From Misgurnus anguillicaudatus (Eukaryota > Chordata > Actinopteri > Cypriniformes > Cobitidae), in the NCBI RefSeq assembly GCF_027580225.2, contig NC_073361.2:25900501-25964500 (forward strand): DNA of 64,000 bases. Reading direction: 5' to 3'. Below the pieces are notes generated by a model, which saw only the letters and a program-made list of their open reading frames with translations, did no database searches and was not told the origin of the DNA. Shown here in pieces: positions 48,757 to 59,720 of the stretch (position 1 is the first letter of the stretch; each line of letters begins with the position of its first letter). A program made the position numbers and the translations under genes.

Positions 48757-50264
48757 GTAGGAGGATTGTCATTCATATCCTCTCATTAATCTGTATCAGT
48801 GTATGTCGTACCTACACAACCCTGAATAAATCCAGAGTGAACCTTGTACTTAAATTCCTTTAACTAATACCCTAAATATTCCTTACCCATTTTGTGTCTT
48901 TTTCTCTTCATTGTTTTATGATTATAGCCTATACCCAAATTTCTTTGTAAGCTCTGTCTTGTTTACTGACATGCTAGGGACGCAAGTTTTTGAAATCACT
49001 GAGACAAAGATTCAACTTGATGAATCAGAGGGGAAGCATCATATTCACTCTCTGTTGGATTAATGGCTTGTATACAGTCAATCTTCCAGATCCACGTTCA
49101 GATGAGAACACGGAATCTGATATAATTCCTCAGTGGCCTGCAGACGAGAAGCTGCGTCGCGTTTTTTGTTTTATCAGGCCCTCTAAAACATTTTCCTGAC
49201 AGAATGATTGACACATCCAGGCAGCTTTAGAGATCGCTTTACAGGAGATATGTCTGTCTCACTTCTCCACTCGCGGGATAGAGGAAATGGATGTTGAGGA
49301 GGCCTGACCTCAATCCAGATCTTGATAATGAGAATCCTTCATTTCTCCTGATAGCCCTAGCATCAACTCAAGGAAAAGACTTGGGGTTTTACAAGCTCAA
49401 CCGCATGTCCGTGACACGCGGAGGCCACAGCAGTTGAAGATTTGTTGTGCGCACTGGTCAGCTGGTTGACCAAGTGTTTCTGGTATTTAGGTATCAGCTT
49501 ATAATTGTTATTCCAGGAGTAGCTTCCGAGATTTAACTTCAGTTTGAAACTAGGACAGACTCCTGTGGGTCCCGGATAAATGCAGTTTGTTTTGTTTTTT
49601 CCGTTTTTTGGAGACTATGGGGAAAAAGATGGGAAGTTATTTCTGATTTGGTTGTGCTATTTCTCATTTTAGAGCTGACAGAATCAATACTGAAAAAATG
49701 CTTTGTCTTTCATTTTAACGGCAGTAGTTCTGTGGAGAGGATACAGTTTGTGTACCCATTTCCGACCTGTGAGCTTTTGTTATTTTGGGGGGAATAGAAA
49801 ATAGAAGGCATTGTTTTATTCCTGCGTTTCAAAGTTCCAGCTCCTCCAATGCACTTTTCCATCATTTATATGAGACGACTCTCCATGAGCAATAGAATAT
49901 AAATGCAGCGGATGTAAATTTCAAACCGCGTGTGCGTCTGCATTCCGCCGAGGTTGAAAATTATATCCGCTCGTGTTTTTATTTGTACCCCGTCGTTTTC
50001 ATGTAACATTTCTGTTGTTATTTTCTCTTCCATCACTGTGGTGTGCTCGAGGCGAAATCTCTAATAACAACACCGCTTCTCCATTCATCTCAAGGTGATC
50101 TAACATCTAACACTGCCGGCTGCATCCATAGCAGTGCCCGTCACCCTTCTGCTCTTTCAGATCATCCAAACCTTGCATGCCATGGTGCCCCTCTTCTGCA
50201 ATGCCGCCGCGATTTGCACACACTTACCCTAAACACAGCACCATCTCTCTCCCCTTTTTGCAAG
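48757..50264. other. intron between the 60-nt exon and LE2
   Basis: No bounded repeats or extra exon recognised. It ends in the ctctctcccctttttgcaag acceptor of LE2. Confidence 0.5.
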
Positions 50265-50432
50265 ACTGCGAATGCTTCAGTCACTCCAATCGCTGCAGTT
50301 ACATCGAGGTGCTAAACACCGTCATTTGCGTGAGCTGTAAGCACAACACTAGGGGGCAGCACTGTCAGCTGTGCAAGCTTGGATACTACCGCAATGCCTC
50401 AGCAAAGCTGGACGATGAGAATGTTTGCATAG
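50265..50432 (+). CDS. ntng1: netrin-G1 exon encoding laminin-EGF domain LE2
   Basis: This 168-nt phase 1-1 exon has the acceptor cccctttttgcaag and the donor gtcagt. It encodes one complete laminin-type EGF module with all eight cysteines: [19 protein letters not shown], then [18 protein letters not shown], then [18 protein letters not shown]. The [20 protein letters not shown] and DDENVCI blocks are nearly identical to vertebrate netrin-G1. NAS is a potential N-glycosylation site. The domain forms part of the stalk between the ligand-binding head and the membrane anchor. Because both ends are phase 1, it can be skipped cleanly, which is known for netrin-G1 in mammals. Confidence 0.97.
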
Positions 50433-50848
50433 GTCAGTCCTCTAGAACTCCCATTCACAAACATGGCTTATCGCACATCTCACACTCCCCAAATCTGCCA
50501 TCTGGCCTTTCATTCTATCATCTTCCATCCATTAAGCCCATTTTCTGTGTTTGTCCATCCCACTGCCGTCACACGAGTCTCAACACGCATGCCTTTGTGC
50601 GTCAGCAGTACCGCATTGATCCTTCTAGTCTTTGACTGTGCATAGATCCACAAGCACAAAATCTTGTTTTATCAAGTGAAGTGTCAAGAGGAAAGATGAG
50701 AACTGTAAAATCTCAGTTGGGATTAAATGCATAACGCTTAGTCAAGTCAAATGTATTTATATAGTGCTTTTTTATGTGCTTGCATTGTTTCAAAGCAGTT
50801 ATTTTTAGAGTGATTAATGAAATAAAGAAACTATAGAAAATAAATAAA

Positions 50849-51805
50849 TGAAGAGTTTGGTTCCAAATCGCGATAAATGCCTTTTTTTAAGTATTGTATC
50901 AGGTCAGTATTAAAAAGTAAATTCTACATTTTATGCAACATCCGCCGTGTTATTCTGTTATCTTTTTTTCCAAAACGCGATAAACGCCAGTCCTCCTTCC
51001 CTGCAGAATGCAATAAATCCGCTCAACCAATCACAGCACATCATTCCACACACTGTAAACATTAAGGGCGGTGATTTGAATACACACGTAATCCTAGTTT
51101 TCCTCATCTACTTTGTACTTCATGATCAACAAACAAACAAAAACAAAATAATAATTTGAAGACATTAATAAACCTGTGGTGGTTTTCTGTGGTGGGGAAG
51201 AAATGTAACCATCAAAATTGAATAATTTACGTGAGAGGCACTCGAATGAAGGAAAAATGCCGGCTGTTGCTTGTTCTCACACGACAGCATCAAGCTTCTG
51301 CCATGCTAACACACTGACCCCAGAGGATCTTATGAAAAACTTTCCATTATTTTATTCAACAAAAATCGAGCAGGACCAAAACATTTTACAGCTGATCGCT
51401 GTCAAAAAAGTTCAGAGACGACGTCCCAAGGATGACAGCAGCAATGACAGTGTTCTTAATATGACAAAGTAAGTGTTTTGATTAAAGCCATTAATGTTTA
51501 TTTTTTTAGTTAGTGGATACCACTAGTCAACTAAATGAATATAACATGGCAAAGATGAATGCACATTTATATATTGATTCAAAAGATTCATAGCATTTTG
51601 AAAAAAATAATCCGTTTTTATAATAAATATTTGAAAATCAAATTATGGATTTGAATTTTTTATGTTATTATAACCTAAAGATGTTATGTGAACGTTTGTA
51701 ACAGAAAATAGTGATTTTCATCTCGTCACTTTCTTGGTATAGAAAACATATTTTTACCCAAATTGTTCAAACTGGATTTATTGCGTTTTGTAACCAAACT
51801 CTTCA
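50849..51805. mobile_element. 957-bp DNA element with exon-like frame, TGAAGAGTTTGGTT ends
   Basis: Inverted ends tgaagagtttggtt and aaccaaactcttca. Subterminal words (cgataaatgc, ggtcagta / attgcg) fit a transposon. It lies in the intron between LE2 and LE3 and carries the reading frame at 51251-51468. Confidence 0.72.
51251..51468 (+). pseudogene. exon-like open frame inside the 50849 element
   Basis: From a Met at 51251 (a further Met is at 51218 in the same frame) the frame reads MPAVACSHTTASSFCHANT, then LTPEDLMKNFPLFYSTK, then IEQDQNILQLIAVKKVQRRR, and runs to a consensus donor (acaaa|gtaagt) at 51468. It looks like a first or second exon of a protein carried by an autonomous relative of the element: it has balanced composition and ends at a splice site. 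I vaguely associate the LTPEDLxKNFPxFY pattern with transposon-encoded proteins of fishes but cannot name the family. The rest of the gene is absent. It could also be exonised into ntng1 transcripts, though nothing shows that. Confidence 0.45.
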
Positions 51806-51985
51806 AATATACATTATATAGAGTAGATTATGTGGTATAATTATCTGGCTTTTTATGCTGAGAAATATAGACTTACAGTATGTGTTTCCTATAAAGTTTC
51901 AAGAGATAACTTTCAGTTTATCCAAGACCAAGGTCTGTAGTCAATAGAAATGTTCACATTACAATTATTTAGACTACATTATCTG

Positions 51986-52716
51986 CACTCTTAAAAATAA
52001 AGGTGCTTAAAAGGTTCATTTAGAGCAGTGCTTCTCAATTATTTTCTGTCATGCCCCCCCTAGGAAGAAGTAAACATTTCGCGCCCCCCCAACTATCCGC
52101 CACGACTGTAAATAGTATAATTTATCTATAAAATGACACATCTGCAAAACATTGTATCCTTATTAACATTAAAGAAAACAAGAAAAAATAATACTAAAAA
52201 AAGAAATATCGATCAACTTACAGCAAAGAATAACTTTATTAACATTGTTTTTTAGTCTGTAACAGAAAAGACTTAAAATGCATCAATTTGCCTTAAAAAA
52301 TAAATAAATTCTTATTTAAAGTATAATATTTTTTGACCATTTGATACTGAAAAATTAAATTAAATATGATCAATAAATGATAATAAAAACTCAAGCGGCT
52401 TATCAGCGTGATTAGGGTGTAATGTCTTTAAGTGACAGTGCAAAAAAATCACTTCCTGAAAAAGTATTTTTCCCCAGGGTCTCGCGCGCCCCCCCTGGTG
52501 TCGCTTCGAGCCTCCCCTGGGGGTCCCGCCCCACTATTTGAGAAGCACTGATTTAGAGCAAGAACCACGTTTGGTTCCTCAAAGAACCATTCAGTCAAGG
52601 GTTCTTAAAAGAACCATTATAATCAGCAGAATAACCTTTTTTGAACCAAAAATAATTTTCTTTATGGAACCATTCAGCCAGAAATGGCATTGTGAAAAAC
52701 CTTTATATTAAGAGTG
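51986..52716. mobile_element. element with CACTCTTAAAAATAAAGG ends, carrying a hAT
   Basis: Left cactcttaaaaataaaggt and right acctttatattaagagtg are inverted. The inside has ggttc/gaacc words (aagaaccat repeated). It is split by the 525-bp hAT at 52026-52550. Confidence 0.78.
52026..52550. mobile_element. 525-bp hAT MITE
   Basis: Ends cagtgcttctcaattattt and actatttgagaagcactg; perfect 8-bp duplication atttagag at 52018-52025 and 52551-52558. C-rich left (gccccccct) and right (cgcgcgccccccctgg) shoulders. Confidence 0.95.
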
Positions 52717-53196
52717 TGAGCTATGCTCTTTCTATTAATATTATAGCTATAGTGTGCATTATCTCTTTTAAGTCTATTTTTATTCTCCAAAAAAAATTTG
52801 ATGAGAACATTTTTTGTGGATATTTAAATGAAAGCTCTGCTGAGAATCCTGAACTATGGAGGAGCAACTACAGAGAGAAAGAAGAAAATAATAAATAAGT
52901 ATGGGAAATAACAATAGCGATGCCTTGCATAAATGCAAGCACCACTGAATTGAGATGAAAATAGACATTGAACAAAAAGAAAAATACAAAGAAAGAGAGA
53001 GGAAGAAACAAGAAATAGAGAGTAAATAAAGAAAAGAAATGGAAAGAGTGGAAGAAATAAAAACAAGACAAAAATAAAGCTAGACACAAGTGTCATTGTG
53101 AGGCAAAGGTGATGTCTGCCATAGCACTTCTCTGCTGAGGTGTCTGGGAGGACTAACACCCACAGTGAAAGGTGCTGTGTGCTGCATATGTCACTC

Positions 53197-53267
<71 letters not shown>

Positions 53268-53597
53268 GCTGCTTTAAACTTGAACACATATCTTGAGGTG
53301 TTACAGGTCACTGACTCTGACCTCCACTCTCACCCGACAATATTTGCAGTCAGAAGAGGCTCACAGACCTGTCAAAATATGTGAAAATTGACCCATGGGA
53401 CACGTTTATAGTTTGTTTTAGCAAAGCATTAATAATGAATGAGCATTAATGTATTTCACTTAGAAATAAAATGCTCTTTAAAGTACTGAGCTGCATTTAC
53501 ACGTCTTCGTAGCTATTACTTCAAATAGCTCAGTGTTTCACTTTGCAGAAGAGCAATAAATGCTGTTTTCATATCAGTATTTACGTTTAAGTACACC
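52717..53597. other. intron sequence with a GA microsatellite
   Basis: 53198-53266 is a (GA)n tract with two small interruptions. Otherwise nothing recognised. Confidence 0.6.
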
Positions 53598-53601
53598 TTA
53601 A

Positions 53602-54885
53602 AGGGGCCATGCCACAAGTCTTTTTTTAAGATGTCAAATAAATCTTTTGTGTCCCCAGAGCACATATGTGAAGTTTTAGCTCAAAATACCATATAAATAA
53701 TTTATTATAGCACGTTAACATTGCCACTTTGTAGGTGTGTGCAAAAATGTGCCGTTTTTGGGTGTGTCCTTTAAAATGCAAATGAGCGATGAAGTGCAAA
53801 CACTGATCACCATAATGGTGGTTTGTTGCAATTGAAACTCAATTGTGCTGTCAATTATTTTCTCTTTCTCTCTCTTTCTCTCTGCACTAAATAGCAGTGC
53901 TGTGGTTGGATAGTGCTGTATTATTATAATAGGAGCTCCTTATGACATCATAAGGAGAGCCAAATTTCAACAACCTATTTTTTCATTTTGTTTTACCAAA
54001 ACTAAGTTACTGGCTTGATCTTTTTAGCATTTTCTAGGTTGATAGAAGCACTGGGGACCAATCATAGCACTTAAAAGACAAGTTCTGTATTTTACACTTA
54101 AAGCCCTGTTTTCAGATTGTTTATGATGGTTTTGACTGAAATTTGGACATATGATGCTGGCCCGAGAATTTTCGGGTGTTTCTTGTATCACCTCCCACCT
54201 CTATACTGGCTGTATAGGTGCACTGGAACAATCCTTCCTAAAATGCATTAAACTTTCATTTACAAAGACGTGAAACTCACCGAGTGGTCAGGGGTGTTCA
54301 CTGATGCTCACACAAAAATCGCTGCAAAAGATGCTTTCCAACAGGTTTTAGTTTTTGTCCAACTTTACTTGTATTAGATGTGCTGTGAGGTACGGTATTA
54401 CTTCGCAACGGGAACGTTGTTTGTATTCTTGCAATTGGCAAAGGCGGATTATCGCCACCAACCGGGCTGGAGTGTTTATTATTCAAGCTCTCAGCGGAAG
54501 AATGTACGGGTGTGAGGCGTTTGGAAAAATAGGTCCACAAGTTTACAACGAATGCTAAAACATCTGTTGGAAAGCATCTTTCGCAGCCATTTTTGTGTGA
54601 GCATATCAGTGAACACCCCTGACCACTCGGTAAGTTTCACATCTTTGTAAACGAAAGTTTAATGCATTTTAGGAAGGATTGATCCAGTGCACCTATACAC
54701 CCATTGTAGAGGTGGAAGGTGATAAAACAAACACCAGCAAATTCTCGGGCCAGCATCATATGTCGAAATTTCAGTCAAAACCGTTCTATTTCATCATAAG
54801 CGGTCTGAAAACGGGGCTTTGGGTGTGAAATATCGAACTTGTCCTTTAAACATGGAAAAAATCAGATTTTCATGCCATGGCCCCT
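53602..54885. mobile_element. TTAA MITE (same family as 30694) split by a second TTAA element
   Basis: TTAA at 53598-53601 and 54886-54889; ends aggggccatgccacaag and catgccatggcccct. Blocks gtgtccccagagcacat, gaagttttagctcaaaatac and gcaaatgagc match the other copy. Interrupted at 54075-54845. Confidence 0.9.
54075..54845. mobile_element. 771-bp nested fold-back with TTAA duplication
   Basis: Ends aagacaagttctgtatttta and gaaatatcgaacttgtcct; TTAA at 54071-54074 and 54846-54849. Arms of over 250 bp match inverted (cactgatgctcacacaaaa / tgtgtgagcatatcagtg; gtggtcaggggtgttcac / tgaacacccctgaccac). The sister copy at 31386 keeps the empty site cacttaaacgtgg. Confidence 0.93.
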
Positions 54886-54889
54886 TTAA

Positions 54890-55474
54890 TGTAAAATCAT
54901 GATCGGCAATATCATAACACATATATCTCATTTATCATACCAAGTTTCTCATAAATATATACAGTATATTTCCTCCTAATAGCTTAACATTAGCAGAAAT
55001 TAGTAGAAATGTTTTCCATAGACGATATCATTGTAAGTTTTGAATGCCCCCTGGTAGCACCATTAGAGGAACCAAACCTGTAATAACAAAACTGTTCAAT
55101 ATGCACAGTGTAATCGTCCGGTAAAGGCAGTTAAACATCGACTGCTTTTGCGTTATGGGCTTTCCAAAGAGTTAAACATTCATAATGTCCCTGAAGTAAA
55201 TACCATCGTCTCCATTTCCACCCTCACTCACCTTCCCCAGCTGATGCTTCTCATTTTGTTTCTTCGAAATGGTAGACGTGAGGTAAATATTCAGTGATGC
55301 TGGTTATAAATCTGTCCTTTGTAGACTAGCAATGTGCATGAAGGAGGCAACAGAGGCCCATTTTAAGCCAAATGCGCTGTAAAAAAGCAACATATTTCAT
55401 GAGCTGATGTGAGAGGCTGAAGACCGCAGACCCCGTCTCTCCACTGTGTGTATGTGTGTGTCTTGTTTCTACAG
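54890..55474. other. intron before LE3
   Basis: No bounded repeat. The last 35 bases are a TG-rich run (tgtgtgtatgtgtgtgtc) followed by the acceptor. Confidence 0.5.
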
Positions 55475-55609
55475 AGTGTAAGTGTAATACCTATGGCTCA
55501 GAATCTAATCGCTGTAATGGCACAGGATATTGTAAATGTAAGGAAGGAGCAACAGGGGCTCAGTGCCACGAATGTCTGCCGGGATATTTGTGGGACGATG
55601 GCTGCAAAT
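55475..55609 (+). CDS. ntng1: netrin-G1 exon encoding laminin-EGF domain LE3
   Basis: This 135-nt phase 1-1 exon follows a TG-rich stretch and the acceptor cttgtttctacag, and precedes the donor gtaagt. It encodes a full eight-cysteine LE module: ECKCNTYGSESNRCNGTGY, then CKCKEGATGAQCHECLPGY, then LWDDGCK. RCNG-GxC, GATG-QC-ECLPG and the final GC are characteristic of netrin-G LE3. NGT is a potential N-glycosylation site. The initial split codon is xAG: after LE2 or the linker exons (G) it gives Glu, after the microexon (A) it gives Lys, and after LE1 directly (T) it would be a TAG stop. The following EGF-like and GPI-signal exons are not in the remaining 8.4 kb as far as I can see. Confidence 0.97.
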
Positions 55610-57771
55610 GTAAGTAGAACCTTCACCCAACCTGCAGCTTTGGTCCCTTGCTATCTTTCTTTCTCACTAGCTCTCTCGCCCGCCCTCCCTCTCTTCCCGC
55701 TCTGTCTGTTCGCTGCTGCATTTTGGCTAGGAATGAGCGGCTTGGTTTGCTTACAGCACTTGGAAAAGAATTTGGACTGACTTCCATTCAGAGGCTCAGT
55801 CGCACCTGTTCCGCCACTTTGTTGTTGGAGATAATTAGCGTAGCGATCGTTATTTTTTTATCTTATTGTAGAATTATTTCTATAGCATAAAGCTTTAAGC
55901 AATGCAAGTAAATCCCAGCAGAATTCGTTGCATGTGATTCAAACTCCGGACCTGTGAGAATGTGGGCAGATGATGGCAGACAGCTGAGCTAATATTTGGA
56001 GTGAGCAGAACCTCTGATTCCTGTGCTAATTCTCCATTGGCTGTTTGCTGTTATGGCCACTTGCAGTGCGACGGCTCGTACTTCTCTCTTGGCTCCGAAC
56101 CTTGCGGTTGAAACGATCTGCAGGTCAAGCATTGATTTGTATTCTCTGCTATGAGCTTCTATGGGGCGCAAGCATCAAAGGTCAACATTTGCCAAAGCCT
56201 CACATAGCAGAGGCGTCGAGACAGAATGAACAGAAAGTTGCATGTAATAATGTCAAATTTGGTAAATCTGTACTTGTATTAAGTCCGGTTATGCTTTGAA
56301 TGCAATGGTGTGGGGCAGATTTACGTAAGTTTTGGTGCAAATGAGCAGATGCTCCCTTTACTAGAAACAAAATATTCATGACTCACACAAGTCATATTCC
56401 ATGAAGATGCATTACCATATGACTGTGTTGCAGCCAATGGTATGCAAGATGGCAATGCCCCATAATCATTTTCATTTGATGTCGCCATCAACACAACAGC
56501 ATTTTGTTAGTTGCCTAGACAAGATTTAAGCTCGCTTTCATCTCATGACTGAGCAAAGTCCCGAGGGCCGAAATGTTTGTGCAATATCATAAAATCTAAG
56601 GCTTTTCCAGATGCACTTCCAGGATGCAATTAAAGCTCAAATCTTTCTTCAAATAAGCCACCGCTCCATGCAATCTAGTGCTGTTCTCTATAAATATTAT
56701 CTCTCTTATCAAAAGCAAACCCATTAAAACGTTCAATTTATTCTCCTATTAGGGTTTATTTGCATGGCAGTAAATTATAAACGTGCTACCCGTGTACCTT
56801 GTGTGGAACCTCAAAAACCTTTCGAAGGACCTTCTGTTGCTCTTTTAAAATAGGTGCTCATATTTATCAGATAAAAAATGTCTTTCCGGGCACTGTCTCT
56901 AGAGATTCTAGCATAGGCTATTGAGGTTAAACTGTTTGTTGCACTTGAAAGATACACTTTCAACCAATTGCAGAGTGAGTCGAGTAAACAGCTTCTATTC
57001 CCTCATCCGTTGGAAGGTAAATGTGTTTGTTAGGACTCATAAAAGCCATAAATCACTGATGAGGACCTTCTCCTTTGACACCATTTCCTGGTCACCGGGG
57101 ACATCAAACTGATGTGAACCAAAAAAAACTTGAAACTCTTGAGAGATGCATTATGTGTCTGTGTCTATGAGTCTGTCTTCAGACAAGACGTAAGAACACT
57201 CTTGCTAGAGGCCATAGTTGCAAAAGAGGTAATCGATCAATCCGCTCTATTTTACCTCAAAGAGGAACCCTTCAACAGATATAGATTGCCACAAACGCAA
57301 TCCACTCATTACTCTTTACCTCTTTTTGTACAATGTCCTTTTCATGGATAGTTTGGTAATAGGCAACATTGATGTTTCAATTCCAGACAGCTTAAGTAAC
57401 CAGCCTTTAACCTTTTAAGCGTCACCCCACAAAGTCTACACTCTTGGAGCTTTCAAACAATATACAGTTTGTCATGATTAGATAAGAATTCATATGCAAA
57501 CATTGAAGTAAATGTAGGCATCCTGCTGGTGGGACAGTGACATTTAACAGAAAAAAAATGTTTTGAGGCACACTCTCTTCATAAATGAATCAATTACTCT
57601 CCCTACATAATTTATTTTATAAAACACTGTTGAAATGTCTATTCTGGAGGCTTATATAGTTTGTAGTGATAGATTAAAATTTACATCAACAATATTAATG
57701 CAAACTTAGGTTTCCCGTATTCGGGACGGCGGCGCTTAACAGTTTAAAAAATGTATGCAAAAAAAGTTCTT
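55610..57771. other. intron after LE3, nothing recognised
   Basis: Non-repetitive by eye, with no exon for the netrin-G1 EGF-like domain (a CDN/CQNGG-type coding pattern was looked for and not found). Confidence 0.45.
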
Positions 57772-59024
57772 GGGCCCTATTTTAACGATCTGAAACGCAA
57801 GTCCGAAGCGCAAAGTCTTTGTGGGCGGATCTTGGGCGCTGTTGCTATTTTCCAGGTGGGAGAAATAAGTCTTGCGCCGGGCGCAAATCAATAAGAGGTT
57901 GGTCTGAAGTAGGTTCATTATTCATAGGTGTGGTTTGGGCGTAACGTCAAATGAACCAATCAGAACCCTATCCAACATTCCCTTTAAACGCAAGGGCGCA
58001 AGTTCCATGGCGGGTTGCTATTATTATGACGGATTTGACAGGCGCACGCCAGGAGCAGTTCACAGCCGAGGAGACCCACGTTCTTGTAAGAGCAGTCAAA
58101 GACAGAGAAGTTGTTTTGTATGGGGATGGGAGAAACCCGCCCAAATCAGCGTAGGTTAAACAGGCGTGAGAGGAAATAGCCGCAATTGTCTCATCAGCTG
58201 CGCCAAGCACTACAATGATGTCAGGAGACGGGGGGATCCCAAGCTTGCCAGCATAAATCGGGCACGCCGGGCACACAGGAGGACATCGCTGCGTCCACCC
58301 TCACCGCTGAAAGGGTTTGGGGGCTTTGAAATCGGACGCAAGAAACGCAAGCAAGGTTCAACCCCAAAGTACACTTACAAATCAAGTTCACATACATGAA
58401 GGTTTCTTATGAAAACATTTTAATTATTATTTAGATAAAATAAACGTAATACAGCCACACAACAAACTTATGAAAATATTTTAACCTTTATTTGCATGAT
58501 AATTGTTTAACGCTGCCACACAAAATAAACAAAAACTACCACCACAATGCTCACCACAATGATTTCCCTTATCTCATGTGTTAATATTTTTATTGTAACA
58601 ATTTATGATTTAATAATTTCCCTTATCTTATTTTTTTTATTGTAACAATTTATGATTTGCAAAAATAACTGTTGCATCTGTGTAGATTAGATAAGCAATG
58701 CGCGTTGTGCACGCTATACATTATGGTCAAGCATGCGCCCTTAAAATAGCATAATGAACCACGCGCAACGCGCCACTGACTTTAGACTAGTTTTTTTTGG
58801 TTAGTAGCGCAATTGTTTTTTGAAACTGCAAAATAGCATAAGAGATGGTTTGCGCCGGAGCACGCCTCCTTTTTTGCGCTGAACCGCCCAGGGAGCGCAA
58901 GTTCATTCCCTAGTTTGCCGACGTGCGTCTGTGGAGGGAAAAACCCGCTGTGCGCCAGTGCAAAATACGAAAAGATACATGCGTCACTGACAAAGTCAAT
59001 TGCGCTGGGTGCAAGATAGGGCCC
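57772..59024. mobile_element. Harbinger-like element, GGGCCCTATTTTAAC ends
   Basis: Left gggccctattttaacgatc and right gcaagatagggcccc are inverted; interior rich in gcgcaag and gggcg words. Carries the Myb/SANT-like fragment. The target duplication is unclear. Confidence 0.75.
58026..58380 (+). pseudogene. Myb/SANT-like protein fragment of a Harbinger-type element
   Basis: PIF/Harbinger transposons encode a transposase plus a Myb/SANT-like DNA-binding protein. Here a frame begins MTDLTGARQEQFTAEETH then VLVRAVKDREVVLYGDGR and stops at 58152-58154; a following segment in another frame reads CAKHYNDVRRRGDPKLASIN. EEThxLVRxVKxRExxLYGDG and YNDVRRRGxxKLA are hallmarks of that protein type as I know it. 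The early stop and frame change make this copy a pseudogene. No transposase segment is visible within the 1.25-kb element. Confidence 0.72.
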
Positions 59025-59285
59025 CTTGTATTAAATCAGTGAAACTTGTTTCTTTTTTGTATTTATATTAACTTTTAATTTATTGTTTTTGTATAATTTT
59101 TAAAAGGAACAGCTAAACAGGGTGAAAATGTCATGCATGTTATGATTATAGACCGTTTCATTGGATGCACAAGCGTTGTCACGGTTACCCACCTGGCCCG
59201 AAGTTAACTTCCGATCTGTGTTTGTTTATCGGTCTGGCTAGTGGCTAAACTGACCTCTGGAATAAATACCTTGTTGAAAATAAAA

Positions 59286-59720
59286 ATGTTTCGGTTTGGG
59301 CTTTATATTGACGGTTTCATCGGACACACGTGTGCTGACGCGATACACGTCTGGATCCGAACTTTACTTTCGGTTTCGTTTTTTTAATGGTCTGACTAGT
59401 TGCTAATCTGATCTCTTAAACAAATGTCTCGTCGAAAATAACAAATGTTTTGATTTCCTAAGTAATCTATGTGTTGTTTTTTGCTTGTTATATAAATAAA
59501 CTATACGTTTAAAGAACTTTGTTGTTATTTATTCTTAGCGGTGTTTACCGGAATTTACGTGTGGACCACGACAGCCGCTTGTTTATGTTGTTACTGCTGA
59601 AACCGTCTATAAAGACGAAAAAGAAAGTAGCATTGATCACCTCAAAGAGAAGTTTGGCAACCAGGCAAGAATTCATGGATCTGTAGCTAATATTGTATAC
59701 ATTAATTTTACATACTAACG
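59286..59720 (+). pseudogene. small transposon reading frame split by the inner MITE
   Basis: The frame begins MFRFGLY at 59286 and is broken by the MITE at 59308-59609. It continues in the flank as KDEKESSIDHLKEKFGNQ, then ARIHGSVANIVYINFTY and stop. When the MITE and one TA are disregarded, the two parts are in the same frame. The protein is not recognised; it may be the start of a transposase exon. The second half is present in all five tandem units. Confidence 0.5.
59308..59609. mobile_element. inner MITE of the same family, TA duplication
   Basis: Left end ttgacggtttcatcgg (one change from tagacgg), right end tgaaaccgtcta, TA at 59306-59307 and 59610-59611. Closely related to 27373-27643. 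It interrupts the small reading frame that starts at 59286. Confidence 0.85.
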
